Source: Xanthomonas sp. AM6 (GTDB lineage Bacteria; Pseudomonadota; Gammaproteobacteria; Xanthomonadales; Xanthomonadaceae). Taken from it: a stretch of 64,000 nucleotides of DNA. The position numbers and the translations under genes are program-made. The stretch spans positions 770,501 through 834,500 of the forward strand of contig NZ_CP106869.1 of the NCBI RefSeq assembly GCF_025665335.1. Reading direction: 5' to 3'. Positions 16,183 through 24,792 of this stretch are shown one piece after another (position 1 is the first letter of the stretch; the number at the start of each line of letters is the position of its first letter). Below the pieces are notes generated by a model. It ran no database searches, had not been told where the DNA came from, and saw nothing but the letters and a program-made list of their open reading frames with translations.

Positions 16183-16254
16183 CCCTTCCTCAACTACCGC
16201 GCGCGGCGGGTGGTGTGCAGCGCTGCGGCCCAACGTTTCTCGGAGATGGCGCGG

Positions 16255-17463
16255 ATGAACCGATCGTTCTGGCAAGCCGGGCATACGCCCACGCTGTTGT
16301 CGGCGTTCCTGTATTTCGACCTGAGCTTCATGGTCTGGTACCTGCTCGGTCCGCTGCAGGTGCAGATCGCCGCGGCGCTGCAGCTGGATACGCAGCAGCG
16401 GGCGCTGATGGTGGCGGTGCCGATCCTGTGCGGGGCGGTGCTGCGGCTGGTCCTGGGCATGCTCGCCGACGTGATCGGCGCCAAGCGCGCAGGCATGCTG
16501 GCGCAGGTGCTGGTGATCGCGGCGCTGGCGGTGGCATGGCAGCTGGGCGTGCACAGTTTCGCGCAGGTGCTGCTGCTGGGGCTGATGCTGGGCGTGGCCG
16601 GGGCCTCGTTCGCGGTGGCGCTGCCGCTGGCCTCGCGCTGGTATCCGCCGCAGCACCAGGGCACGGCGATGGGCATCGCCGGCGCCGGCAATTCCGGCAC
16701 GGTGTTCGCGGCGCTGTTCGCGCCGGTGCTGGCCACCGCGTTCGGCTACCAGGCGGTGTTCGGGCTGGCCTGCATTCCGTTGCTGCTGACCTTACTGGTG
16801 TTCGCGCTGTGCGCCAGGGACGCGCCGGTGGAGGTGCCGCGCAAGCACCTGGGCGACTACGCGCGGGTGCTGGTCGGCAACCGCGATTCGTGGTGGTTCA
16901 TGCTGTTCTACGCGATCACCTTCGGCGGCTTCGCCGGGTTCGCCAGCGCCTTGCCCGGCTACTTCCACGACCAGTTCGACTTCTCGCCCAAGCTCGCCGG
17001 CTGGGCCACCGCGGCGTGCGTGCTGGCCGGATCGGTGATGCGCCCGCTGGGCGGTGCGCTGGCCGACCGCGTCGGCGGCACCCGCACATTGCTGTCGATC
17101 TATCTGCTGGTGGCGCTGCTGGTGGCTGCCGCGGCGGTCGGCGTCGGCGGTCCGGCGGCGACGGTGGCGCTGTTCGTGCTGACCCTGCTGTGCCTGGGCA
17201 CCGGCAACGGCGCGGTGTTCCAGCTGGTGCCGCAGCGCTTCGGCCGCGACATCGGGCTGATGACCGGGCTGATCGGCATGGCCGGCGGCATCGGCGGCTT
17301 CCTGCTCGCGGCGGGGCTGGGCATCGTCAAGCAGCACACCGGCAGCTATGCGCTGGGGCTGTGGCTGTTCGCCGGCTGCGCGCTGCTGGCCTGGGGCCTG
17401 CTGTCCAACGTCAAGCAGCACTGGCGCAGCCAGTGGGCCGCGGCCGGCGCGGCGCGCGTCTGA
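16255..17463 (+). CDS. narK: Nitrate/nitrite MFS transporter
   Basis: A 402-residue, twelve-helix major facilitator of the NarK/NasA type. The start region FWQAGHTPTLLSAFLYFDLSF and the signatures MGIAGAGNSGTVFAALFAP and GTGNGAVFQLVPQRFGRDIGLMTG with GMAGGIGGF are the nitrate signature regions of the family. The ATG at 16255 is chosen because a GGAG (16242-16245) lies 9 nt before it; an ATG at 16246 directly abuts that GGAG. It imports nitrate for the downstream nitrate and nitrite reductases and is the first gene after the NasT-controlled terminator. Confidence 0.9.
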   Translation: MNRSFWQAGHTPTLLSAFLYFDLSFMVWYLLGPLQVQIAAALQLDTQQRALMVAVPILCGAVLRLVLGMLADVIGAKRAGMLAQVLVIAALAVAWQLGVHSFAQVLLLGLMLGVAGASFAVALPLASRWYPPQHQGTAMGIAGAGNSGTVFAALFAPVLATAFGYQAVFGLACIPLLLTLLVFALCARDAPVEVPRKHLGDYARVLVGNRDSWWFMLFYAITFGGFAGFASALPGYFHDQFDFSPKLAGWATAACVLAGSVMRPLGGALADRVGGTRTLLSIYLLVALLVAAAAVGVGGPAATVALFVLTLLCLGTGNGAVFQLVPQRFGRDIGLMTGLIGMAGGIGGFLLAAGLGIVKQHTGSYALGLWLFAGCALLAWGLLSNVKQHWRSQWAAAGAARV

Positions 17464-17488
17464 TCCCCTCCATCGAAGCGAGACTCGC

Positions 17489-19942
17489 ATGAACAAGCCA
17501 AGACTGGTGGTGGTGGGCAACGGCATGGCCGGCATCCGCACCGTGGAAGAACTGCTCAAGCTGATGCCGGGGATGTACGACATCACCGTGTTCGGCGCCG
17601 AGCCGCATCCGAACTACAACCGCATCCTGCTCTCGCCGGTGCTGGCCGGCGAGCAGCGGTTCGAGGAGATCGTGCTCAATCCGCTGGACTGGTACGCCGA
17701 GCACGGCATCCGCCTGCACGTGGGCAAGGAAGTGACCCGCATCGACCGGATCAGGCGCAAGGTGATCGCCGCCGACGGCACCGAGGCCGGCTACGACCGC
17801 CTGCTGCTGGCCACCGGCTCGCTGCCGATCGTGCTGCCGGTGCCGGGCAAGGAGCTGAAGGGCGTGATCGGCTACCGCGACATGCACGACACCCAGACCA
17901 TGATCGACACCGCCACGCGCAAGCGCCACGCGGTGGTGATCGGCGGCGGCCTGCTCGGGCTGGAGGCGGCCAACGGGCTGAAGCAGCGCGGCATGCAGGT
18001 GACCGTGGTGCACCTGGCCGACTGGCTGCTGGAGCGCCAGCTCGACCCGGTCGCCGGGCAGCTGTTGCAGCGCTCGCTCGGCGAACGCGGCCTGGACTTC
18101 CGCCTCGGCACCTCCACCACCGAACTGGTCGGCAACGCCGATGGCGAAGTGGTCGCGGTGAAGTTCTCCGACGGCAGCGAGGTGCCGGCCGACCTGGTGG
18201 TGATGGCCGCCGGCATCCGCCCCAACATCGCGCTGGCGCAGGCCGCCGGCATCCACTGCACGCGCGGCATCGTGGTCAACGACACGCTGCAGACCTTCGA
18301 TCCGCGGGTGTACGCGGTCGGCGAATGCGCCAGCCACCGCGGCATCGCCTACGGCCTGGTCGCGCCGCTGTTCGAGCAGGCCAAGATCTGCGCCAACCAC
18401 CTGGCCGGGTTCGGCATCGGCATCTACCGCGGCTCGGTGGCCTCGACCAAGCTCAAGGTCACCGGCATCGACCTGTTCTCGGCCGGCGACTTCATGGGCG
18501 GGGAGGGCAGCGAGGAGATCGTGCTGTCCGACCCGGCCGGCGGCGTCTACAAGAAGCTGGTGCTGAAGGACGACAGGCTGGTCGGCGCCTGCCTGTACGG
18601 CGACACCAACGACGGCGCCTGGTATTTCCAGCTGCTCAAGGACGCCAGCCCGATCGGCGAGCGCCGCGAACGGCTGATGTTCGGCGAGAGCGCGCTCGGC
18701 GACGCCGGCACCGCCGGGCAGGACCGCGCCAGCACGATGCGCGACAGCGACGAGGTGTGCGGCTGCAACGGCGTGTGCAAGGGCGCCATCGTCAAGGCGA
18801 TCAACGCGCAGGGCCTGTTCACCGTGGACGAGGTCAAGAAGCAGACCAAGGCGGCCAGTTCCTGCGGATCGTGCACCGGCTTGGTCGAGCAGATCCTGAT
18901 GAACTGCCTGGGTTCCAACTTCCAGCCCACGCCCAAGACCAAGGCGGTGTGCGGCTGCACCGACCTCAGCCACGGCGAGGTGCGCCAGGCGATCCGCGAG
19001 GGCCGGCTGCTCACCCATGCCGCGGTGTACGCGCAACTGCAGTGGCGCAGCCCGAACGGCTGCGCGACGTGCCGCCCGGCGATCAACTACTACCTGCTGT
19101 CGACCTGGCCGCGCGAGGCGGTGGACGATCCGCAGTCGCGCTTCATCAACGAGCGCGCCCACGCCAACATCCAGAAGGACGGCACCTTCTCGGTGATCCC
19201 GCAGATGAAGGGCGGGGTGACCAACGCCTCGGAACTGCGCCGCATCGCCGACGTGGCCGACAAGTACGAAGTGCCGATGGTCAAGGTCACCGGCGGCCAG
19301 CGCATCGACCTGCTCGGGATCCGCAAGGAAGACCTGGTGAGCGTGTGGAAGGACCTGGGGATGAATTCCGGGCATGCCTACGGCAAGTCGATCCGCACGG
19401 TGAAGACCTGCGTGGGCAGCGAGTTCTGCCGCTTCGGCACGCAGAACAGCACGCAGATGGGCATCGACCTGGAGACCATGCTGGCCAACATGTGGAGCCC
19501 GCACAAGGTGAAGCTGGCGGTGTCCGGCTGCCCGCGCAACTGCGCCGAGTCCGGGATCAAGGACGTGGGCATCATCGCGGTGGAGTCCGGCTGGGAGCTG
19601 CACATCGGCGGCAACGGCGGCATGAAGACCGAGGTCGCCAAGTTCCTGGTCAAGGTCAAGAGCGCCGAGGAGGTGAAGGAGTACACCGGCGCGTTCCTGC
19701 AGCTGTACCGCGAGGAGGCCTACTACCTGGACCGCACCGTGCACTACATCGAGCGCGTGGGCATGGACTACATCCGCCAGCGCGTGGTCGAGGACGCGGC
19801 CAACCGCCGCGCCTTGTACGAGCGCCTGCTGTACGCGCTGGAAGGCCTGCCCGATCCGTGGGCCGAACGCATCGCCGGGGCCAGGCAGCGCGAATTCCAG
19901 CCGCTGCGCGTGGCCGCGCCGCTGGCGCTGGTGGAGGACTGA
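17489..19942 (+). CDS. nirB: NADH-dependent nitrite reductase, large subunit
   Basis: An 817-residue cytoplasmic enzyme that reduces nitrite to ammonium with six electrons from NADH. It has an N-terminal FAD/NAD domain (VVVGNGMAGIRTVEEL; second dinucleotide site VVIGGGLLGLEAANGL), a BFD-like [2Fe-2S] region with VCGCNGVCKG and SSCGSCTG near residues 425-470, a second Cys cluster CGC...CATC near residues 490-530, and the C-terminal siroheme/[4Fe-4S] domain with TCVGSEFC and GCPRNCAES. All cluster ligands are present. Siroheme would come from the CysG remnant and SUMT at the two ends of the locus. nirD begins 3 nt after the stop. Confidence 0.93.
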   Translation: MNKPRLVVVGNGMAGIRTVEELLKLMPGMYDITVFGAEPHPNYNRILLSPVLAGEQRFEEIVLNPLDWYAEHGIRLHVGKEVTRIDRIRRKVIAADGTEAGYDRLLLATGSLPIVLPVPGKELKGVIGYRDMHDTQTMIDTATRKRHAVVIGGGLLGLEAANGLKQRGMQVTVVHLADWLLERQLDPVAGQLLQRSLGERGLDFRLGTSTTELVGNADGEVVAVKFSDGSEVPADLVVMAAGIRPNIALAQAAGIHCTRGIVVNDTLQTFDPRVYAVGECASHRGIAYGLVAPLFEQAKICANHLAGFGIGIYRGSVASTKLKVTGIDLFSAGDFMGGEGSEEIVLSDPAGGVYKKLVLKDDRLVGACLYGDTNDGAWYFQLLKDASPIGERRERLMFGESALGDAGTAGQDRASTMRDSDEVCGCNGVCKGAIVKAINAQGLFTVDEVKKQTKAASSCGSCTGLVEQILMNCLGSNFQPTPKTKAVCGCTDLSHGEVRQAIREGRLLTHAAVYAQLQWRSPNGCATCRPAINYYLLSTWPREAVDDPQSRFINERAHANIQKDGTFSVIPQMKGGVTNASELRRIADVADKYEVPMVKVTGGQRIDLLGIRKEDLVSVWKDLGMNSGHAYGKSIRTVKTCVGSEFCRFGTQNSTQMGIDLETMLANMWSPHKVKLAVSGCPRNCAESGIKDVGIIAVESGWELHIGGNGGMKTEVAKFLVKVKSAEEVKEYTGAFLQLYREEAYYLDRTVHYIERVGMDYIRQRVVEDAANRRALYERLLYALEGLPDPWAERIAGARQREFQPLRVAAPLALVED

Positions 19943-19945
19943 GCC

Positions 19946-20323
19946 ATGCAGGCCGCGACCGATCTCATCGCCCCCGACAGCGGCGCGTCCGCCGCGAACG
20001 TGCAGCACTGGATCCGCATCTGCCGCCTCGACGACATTCCCGCGCTCGGCGCGCGCGTGCTGCAGATCGCCGGCGCCGACCCGATCGCGCTGTTCCGCAC
20101 CGACGGCGACCGCGTGTTCGCGCTGGTCGATCGATGCCCGCACAAGGGCGGGCCGCTGTCGCAGGGCATCGTCGCCGGCGACAGCGTCACCTGCCCGCTG
20201 CACAACTGGAACATCGCCCTGGACAGCGGCCAGGCCTGCGCGCCGGACGTGGGCTGCGCGCGCCGCTTCCCGGTGCGGGTGGACGACGGCGAGGTATGGC
20301 TGTCGTTGCGGGGCGCCGCGTGA
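19946..20323 (+). CDS. nirD: Nitrite reductase small subunit, Rieske type
   Basis: A 125-residue Rieske-fold subunit. The iron-sulfur ligands are intact (DRCPHKGGPLSQG and VTCPLHNWNI), unlike many NirD proteins that have lost them. It partners NirB. It starts 3 nt after nirB, and its TGA overlaps the ATG of the nitrate reductase gene (TGATG). Confidence 0.9.
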   Translation: MQAATDLIAPDSGASAANVQHWIRICRLDDIPALGARVLQIAGADPIALFRTDGDRVFALVDRCPHKGGPLSQGIVAGDSVTCPLHNWNIALDSGQACAPDVGCARRFPVRVDDGEVWLSLRGAA

Positions 20324-23112
20324 TGGACGGCGCGCACGTGCCTGCAGCGAACGTGGCGGCGGGCAACGCGGCGCGGCGCACGCTGACCCGGTCCACCTGC
20401 TGCTACTGCGGCGTCGGCTGCGGCGTGCTGATCGAAACCGAGCACGCCGCCGACGGCGCCGCGCGCATCGTCGGCATCGACGGCGACCCCGAGCATCCGG
20501 CCAATTACGGCCGCCTGTGCAGCAAGGGCCGCACCTTGCCGGACACCGTGCGCAGCACGCACGGCCGCGCGCTGCAGCCGGAACTGCGCACGCACCGCGA
20601 CGCGCCGCGGCGCGCGGTGGACTGGGCGGTGGCGCTGGACAGCGTGGCCGACCGCCTGGCCGGCATCGTCGAGCGGCATGGGCCGGACGCGGTGGCGTTC
20701 TACCTGTCCGGGCAGCTGCTGACCGAGGACTACTACGTCTTCAACAAGCTGGCCAAGGGCCTGCTCGGCACCAACAACATCGACACCAATTCGCGGCTGT
20801 GCATGTCCAGCGCGGTCGCCGGCTACAAGCTGGCGCTGGGCGCGGACGGCCCGCCGACCTGCTACGAGGACCTGGACCTGGCCAGGACCGTGCTGCTGGC
20901 CGGCAGCAACATGGCCTATGCGCATCCGGTGCTGTTCCGCCGGCTCGAGGAGGCGCGCGCGCGCGATCCGGACGTGCGCTGGATCGTGGTCGATCCGCGC
21001 CGCACCGACACCGCGGCGATGGCGGACCTGCACCTGCCGATCCAGCCCGGCACCGACGTGGCGCTGTTCAACGGCATGCTGCACCACCTGATCTGGGAAG
21101 ACCGCATCGACCGCGCGTTCATCGCCGCGCACACGCAGGGCTTCGCCGAACTGCGGCAGACCTTGCGCGAATACACCCCGGCGATGGCGGCCGACCTCTG
21201 CGGCATCCCGGTCGCCGACCTGGTGCAGGCGGCGGAATGGTTCGGCCGCGAGGCGCCCGCGCTGTCGCTGTACTGCATGGGCCTGAACCAGTCCGCGCAC
21301 GGCACCGACAAGAACCTGGCGCTGATCCACCTGCACCTGGCCACCGCGCAGATCGGCAAGCCCGGCGCCGGCCCGTTCTCGCTGACCGGGCAGCCGAACG
21401 CCATGGGCGGGCGCGAGGTCGGCGGCATGGCGACGATGCTGGCCGCGCATCGCGAGATCGACAACGCCGCCGACCGCGCCGAACTGGAACGGCTGTGGCA
21501 GCTGCCGGCCGAGCGGCTGTCGGCGCGTCCCGGGCTGCCGGCGGTGGCGCTGTTCGAGGCGCTGCGCAACGGCCGGGTCAAGGCGGTGTGGATTGCCTGC
21601 ACCAATCCCGTGCACTCGATGCCGGACGTCGCGCAGGTGCGCGACGCGCTGCGCCAGGCCGAACTGGTGATCGTGCAGGACGCCTTCGTGCACACCGACA
21701 CGGTGCCGTTCGCCGACGTGCTGTTGCCGGCGGCGAGCTGGGGCGAGAAGGACGGCACGGTGACCAATTCCGAGCGCCGCATCTCGCGCGTGCGCCAGGC
21801 GCTGCCGGCGCCGGGCGCGGCCAGGCCGGACTGGTGGATCGCCAACGAGGTGGCGCGGCGGCTGGAAGCGCGCCTGGACGCGCCGGCGGCCGGCTCGCGC
21901 TTCGGCTTCGCCGATCCCGCGGCGGTGTTCGCCGAGCATTGCGCGCTGAGCGTCGGCCGCGACCTGGACATCGGCGGGCTCGACCACGCGCGGCTGGACG
22001 CGCAGGGCCCGCAGCAATGGCCGCTGCCGGCCGGCGCCGCGCACGGCCAGGCGCGGCGCTACGCCGACGGCGTGTTCGCCACCGCCGATGGCCGCGCGCG
22101 CTTCCATCCCATGCCCTACAGGCCGGTCGCCGAGCCGACTTCGGCACGCTTTCCGCTGCGCCTGCTGACTGGGCGGCTGCGCGACCAGTGGCACGGCATG
22201 TCGCGCAGCGGCAGGGTGCCGGGGCTGTTCGCGCACAGCCCGCAGCCGGGCCTGCGCATGCACCCGCAGGACGCGGCGCGGCGCGGGCTGTCCGCCGGCG
22301 ACCTGGTGCGCGTGACCAGCAAGCGCGGCAGCCTGGTGCTGCCGCTGGAACCGTGCGAGGAAATGCGCTCGGGCGACGTGTTCGCCGCGATGCACTGGAA
22401 CGCGCAGTTCCTGGACAGCGGCGGCATCAACGAACTCAGCCTGGCGACGGTGGACGCGCGCTCGCAGCAACCCGAGCTCAAGCACGCCGCGGTGCGCGTG
22501 GAGAAGGCCGAGTTCGGCTGGCACCTGCTGCTGGCGCGGCGCGGCGACGCGCTGGCGCTGCAGGCCGTCGCGCAGCCATGGCTGCGCACCTTCGGCTACG
22601 CCGCGTTGAGCCTGCAGGCCGAGACCGGCGGGCAGGACCAGGCCTGGCTGGTGCTGCGTGCCGCCGCCGAGCAGGCGCCGGCCCCTGCGCAACTGGAGGC
22701 GCTGGCGGCGGCGCTGGCGCTGGCCGGCGGCGATGCCGACACCCTCGAATACCGCGACGCGCGCCGCGGCCTGCTCAAGCGCGTCGCCTGGCGCGGCGCC
22801 GCGCCGGCCAGCCATCTCGACGGCCTGCTGCTGGCCGGCGCGCAGCGCGATGCCGGCGGCGAAGCGCTGCTGGAGCGCGCGCTGAGCGGCGAGGTCTGGT
22901 ACGGCGCGCGGCTGGCGGCGTTCGCCCAGGCCGGCGGCGCACGCGATCCGGTGGTGTGCCAATGCACCCAGGTGCGCGAATCGGCGATCCGCGCCGAAGC
23001 CGCGCGCGGCGCCGCCCCGGCCGAGATCCGCACCCGGCTGGGCTGCGGCAGCGTGTGCGGCTCGTGCATGCCGCAGGTGCTGCGGCTGTGCGCCACGGCC
23101 GCAAGCGCATGA
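20323..23112 (+). CDS. nasA: Assimilatory nitrate reductase catalytic subunit
   Basis: A 929-residue molybdopterin oxidoreductase that reduces nitrate to nitrite in the cytoplasm. The N-terminal [4Fe-4S] motif is STCCYCGVGCGVLIE with the fourth Cys in YGRLCSKG, followed by the bis-MGD domains (LLTEDYYVFNKLAKG, NTNSRLCMSSAV, LTGQPNAMGGREVGG). The molydopterin dinucleotide-binding C-terminal domain is followed by a BFD-like [2Fe-2S] tail with VCQCTQVRESAI and GCGSVCGSCMPQV, a feature of assimilatory enzymes that take electrons directly rather than through NapB or NarGHI. No signal peptide. The ATG overlaps the nirD stop. Confidence 0.92.
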   Translation: MDGAHVPAANVAAGNAARRTLTRSTCCYCGVGCGVLIETEHAADGAARIVGIDGDPEHPANYGRLCSKGRTLPDTVRSTHGRALQPELRTHRDAPRRAVDWAVALDSVADRLAGIVERHGPDAVAFYLSGQLLTEDYYVFNKLAKGLLGTNNIDTNSRLCMSSAVAGYKLALGADGPPTCYEDLDLARTVLLAGSNMAYAHPVLFRRLEEARARDPDVRWIVVDPRRTDTAAMADLHLPIQPGTDVALFNGMLHHLIWEDRIDRAFIAAHTQGFAELRQTLREYTPAMAADLCGIPVADLVQAAEWFGREAPALSLYCMGLNQSAHGTDKNLALIHLHLATAQIGKPGAGPFSLTGQPNAMGGREVGGMATMLAAHREIDNAADRAELERLWQLPAERLSARPGLPAVALFEALRNGRVKAVWIACTNPVHSMPDVAQVRDALRQAELVIVQDAFVHTDTVPFADVLLPAASWGEKDGTVTNSERRISRVRQALPAPGAARPDWWIANEVARRLEARLDAPAAGSRFGFADPAAVFAEHCALSVGRDLDIGGLDHARLDAQGPQQWPLPAGAAHGQARRYADGVFATADGRARFHPMPYRPVAEPTSARFPLRLLTGRLRDQWHGMSRSGRVPGLFAHSPQPGLRMHPQDAARRGLSAGDLVRVTSKRGSLVLPLEPCEEMRSGDVFAAMHWNAQFLDSGGINELSLATVDARSQQPELKHAAVRVEKAEFGWHLLLARRGDALALQAVAQPWLRTFGYAALSLQAETGGQDQAWLVLRAAAEQAPAPAQLEALAAALALAGGDADTLEYRDARRGLLKRVAWRGAAPASHLDGLLLAGAQRDAGGEALLERALSGEVWYGARLAAFAQAGGARDPVVCQCTQVRESAIRAEAARGAAPAEIRTRLGCGSVCGSCMPQVLRLCATAASA

Positions 23113-23290
23113 GCGCGGTTGCGGCCTCTGCCGGCTTGGCGCAGTCCGCGACCAATGGTGCGTGCGTGGCCCGCGCGCTCGGCGGTAGGGGCGCAGTGGC
23201 GCGAACGCGCGTGCGGCTCGTCCATGCCACAGGTGCTCCCGTGGGTGCGAATCCTCCTGTTCTATTTCTTCTTCCTCTGCGGAGTCTTCG

Positions 23291-24079
23291 ATGAGCGATG
23301 CGAGCATGTCCGGCCTGCGCCACGGCGGTGGCGAAGTGGTGCTGCTGTCGGCCGGTCCTGGCGACCTGGAGTTGCTGACGCTGAAGGCGGTCAAGGCGCT
23401 GGCCGCGGCGCAGGTGCTGCTGCTCGACGACCTGGTCAACCCGGACATCGTGCAGTTCGCGCCGCAGGCGCGGGTGATCCGGGTCGGCAAGCGCGGCGGC
23501 TGCCGCTCCACGCCGCAGGACTTCATCTGCCGGCTGATGCGGCGCTATGCGCTGCAGGGCGCACAGGTGGTGCGCGCCAAGGGCGGCGAGGCCCTGCTGT
23601 TCGGCCGCGCCGGCGAGGAGATCGCGTTCCTGCGCGCTTCCGGCGTGGCGGTGCGCATCGTCAACGGCGTCAGCGCCGGGTTCGCCGCCGCGGCCGGGCT
23701 GGGCCTGTCGCTGACCCATCGCGACCACTGCCATGGCATCACCTTCGTCACCGCGCACACCCAGGACCATGGCGAGCCGGACTGGGCGGCACTGTGCGCC
23801 ACCGGCACCACGCTGGCGATCTACATGGGCATGGGCCGCATCGCGGCGCTCGGCGCCGCCCTGCTGCGGCACCTGCCCGGCGATACCCCGGCCGCGGTAG
23901 TGCAATCGGCGAGCCTGCCGCAGCAGGCGCAGCTGCTGACCACGCTCCAGCGGCTGGCCGTCGATGCCGAAGGCCTCGGCATGGGCGCCCCGGGAGTGAT
24001 CCTGATCGGCGGCGCGGTGGGCGAGGCGCGGGTGCAGGCGCAGGTCGCGCAGTTGCAGGCGATGCAAGCGACGGCATGA
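23291..24079 (+). CDS. cobA: Uroporphyrinogen-III C-methyltransferase (SUMT)
   Basis: A 262-residue S-adenosylmethionine-dependent methylase making precorrin-2, the precursor of siroheme. Family motifs are VVLLSAGPGDLELLTLKAVKAL, VVRAKGGEALLFGRAGEE (usually RLKGGDPFIFGRGGEE), VNGVSAGFAAAAG and TLAIYMGMGRIA. It supplies the methyltransferase activity missing from the truncated CysG at 12676-13662. It lies 178 bp after nasA; that gap shows no gene or clear promoter, so it may be the last gene of the nitrate operon. Confidence 0.87.
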   Translation: MSDASMSGLRHGGGEVVLLSAGPGDLELLTLKAVKALAAAQVLLLDDLVNPDIVQFAPQARVIRVGKRGGCRSTPQDFICRLMRRYALQGAQVVRAKGGEALLFGRAGEEIAFLRASGVAVRIVNGVSAGFAAAAGLGLSLTHRDHCHGITFVTAHTQDHGEPDWAALCATGTTLAIYMGMGRIAALGAALLRHLPGDTPAAVVQSASLPQQAQLLTTLQRLAVDAEGLGMGAPGVILIGGAVGEARVQAQVAQLQAMQATA

Positions 24080-24081
24080 TC

Positions 24082-24232
24082 CCTTGTGGGAGCGGCTTCG
24101 GTCGCGACGGGCCTTGCCGGTAGAGCCCGTCGCGACTGAAGTCGCTCCTACAGAGTCCCGCGGCTTGAACGGCATGGCGAAGAGACGCCCTCCCTTGTAG
24201 GAGCGGCTTCAGCCGCGACGAGCGAAGCCGGG
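24082..24232. repeat. Palindromic repeat block, copy A
   Basis: A paired element (24085-24153: TGTGGGAGCGGCTTCGGTCGCGAC, spaced, then its inverse ending GCTCCTACA) plus a single element (24196-24222, TGTAGGAGCGGCTTCAGCC then GCGAC). The spacer between them, CCCGCGGCTTGAACGGCATGG onward, is copied in block B, so the whole 150-bp unit is duplicated. Confidence 0.8.
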
Positions 24233-24331
24233 TAACTTGGTGTCACATAACGTGTCCGACCGATGACGCGCGGCGTACATATAGGCCGCCATGCCGCCGC
24301 CATGACGCAAACGACGCAGGCGACTGCATGG

Positions 24332-24483
24332 TCCCTGTGGGAGCGACTTCAGTCGCGACAGGCTCTACCGGTAGGGCCCGTCGCGACTGAAGTCGCTCCT
24401 ACAGGATTCCGCGGCTTGAACGGCATGGCGAAGAGACGCGCTCCCTTGTAGGAGCGGCTTCAGCCGCGACGAGCGGAGCCGAC
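24332..24483. repeat. Palindromic repeat block, copy B
   Basis: A near-identical copy of the block at 24082-24232: paired element 24336-24404 and single element 24447-24473, with the same spacer (CGCGGCTTGAACGGCATGG, then CGAAGAGACGC). It differs by substitutions that keep the stems paired, for example GACTTCAGTC for GGCTTCGGTC. Confidence 0.8.
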
Positions 24484-24792
24484 AGCGTCTCGGCGCCGGA
24501 CAACGTGCCAAGTCGATGCGGCGAGGCCATGGGGTATCCGAAAGCGGATAAATCCAAGGCTTCGGATGCAGTCGGGGCCCAAGCCCCTCTCTGCAGTGCA
24601 ACTGCGCCCGCCGCGCCCGCTGCCGCCGAAGCGGCTCGAACCCCGTGCTCCAGCCGAGGCTCGAAGAGCGCGGCGGCGCGCGATGCCTCCGGCGCGCTGC
24701 CGCCATCGCGAGTCCGGCGCGGAACCGTCGATTGGTTGCGCGTCCGGCGCGCTTATGCCCCCGCTCGCCCTTCTGCCGGCGCCTGGACCATT
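24484..24792. other. Gap without a recognisable gene
   Basis: About 310 bp between the repeat block and the end of glgX. I see no credible coding region, RNA or hairpin with a T-tract. It contains the beginning of the 3' untranslated side of the glycogen operon. Confidence 0.4.

Noticed and set aside
17411-20203. 930-codon minus-strand open frame opposite nirB
   Set aside because: Compositional shadow of nirB; rich in His, Gly, Gln and Val repeats with no recognisable fold.
24082-24483. Repeat block as a CRISPR array
   Set aside because: The repeats are palindromic, in alternating orientation and irregularly spaced, spacers are themselves duplicated, and there are no cas genes.
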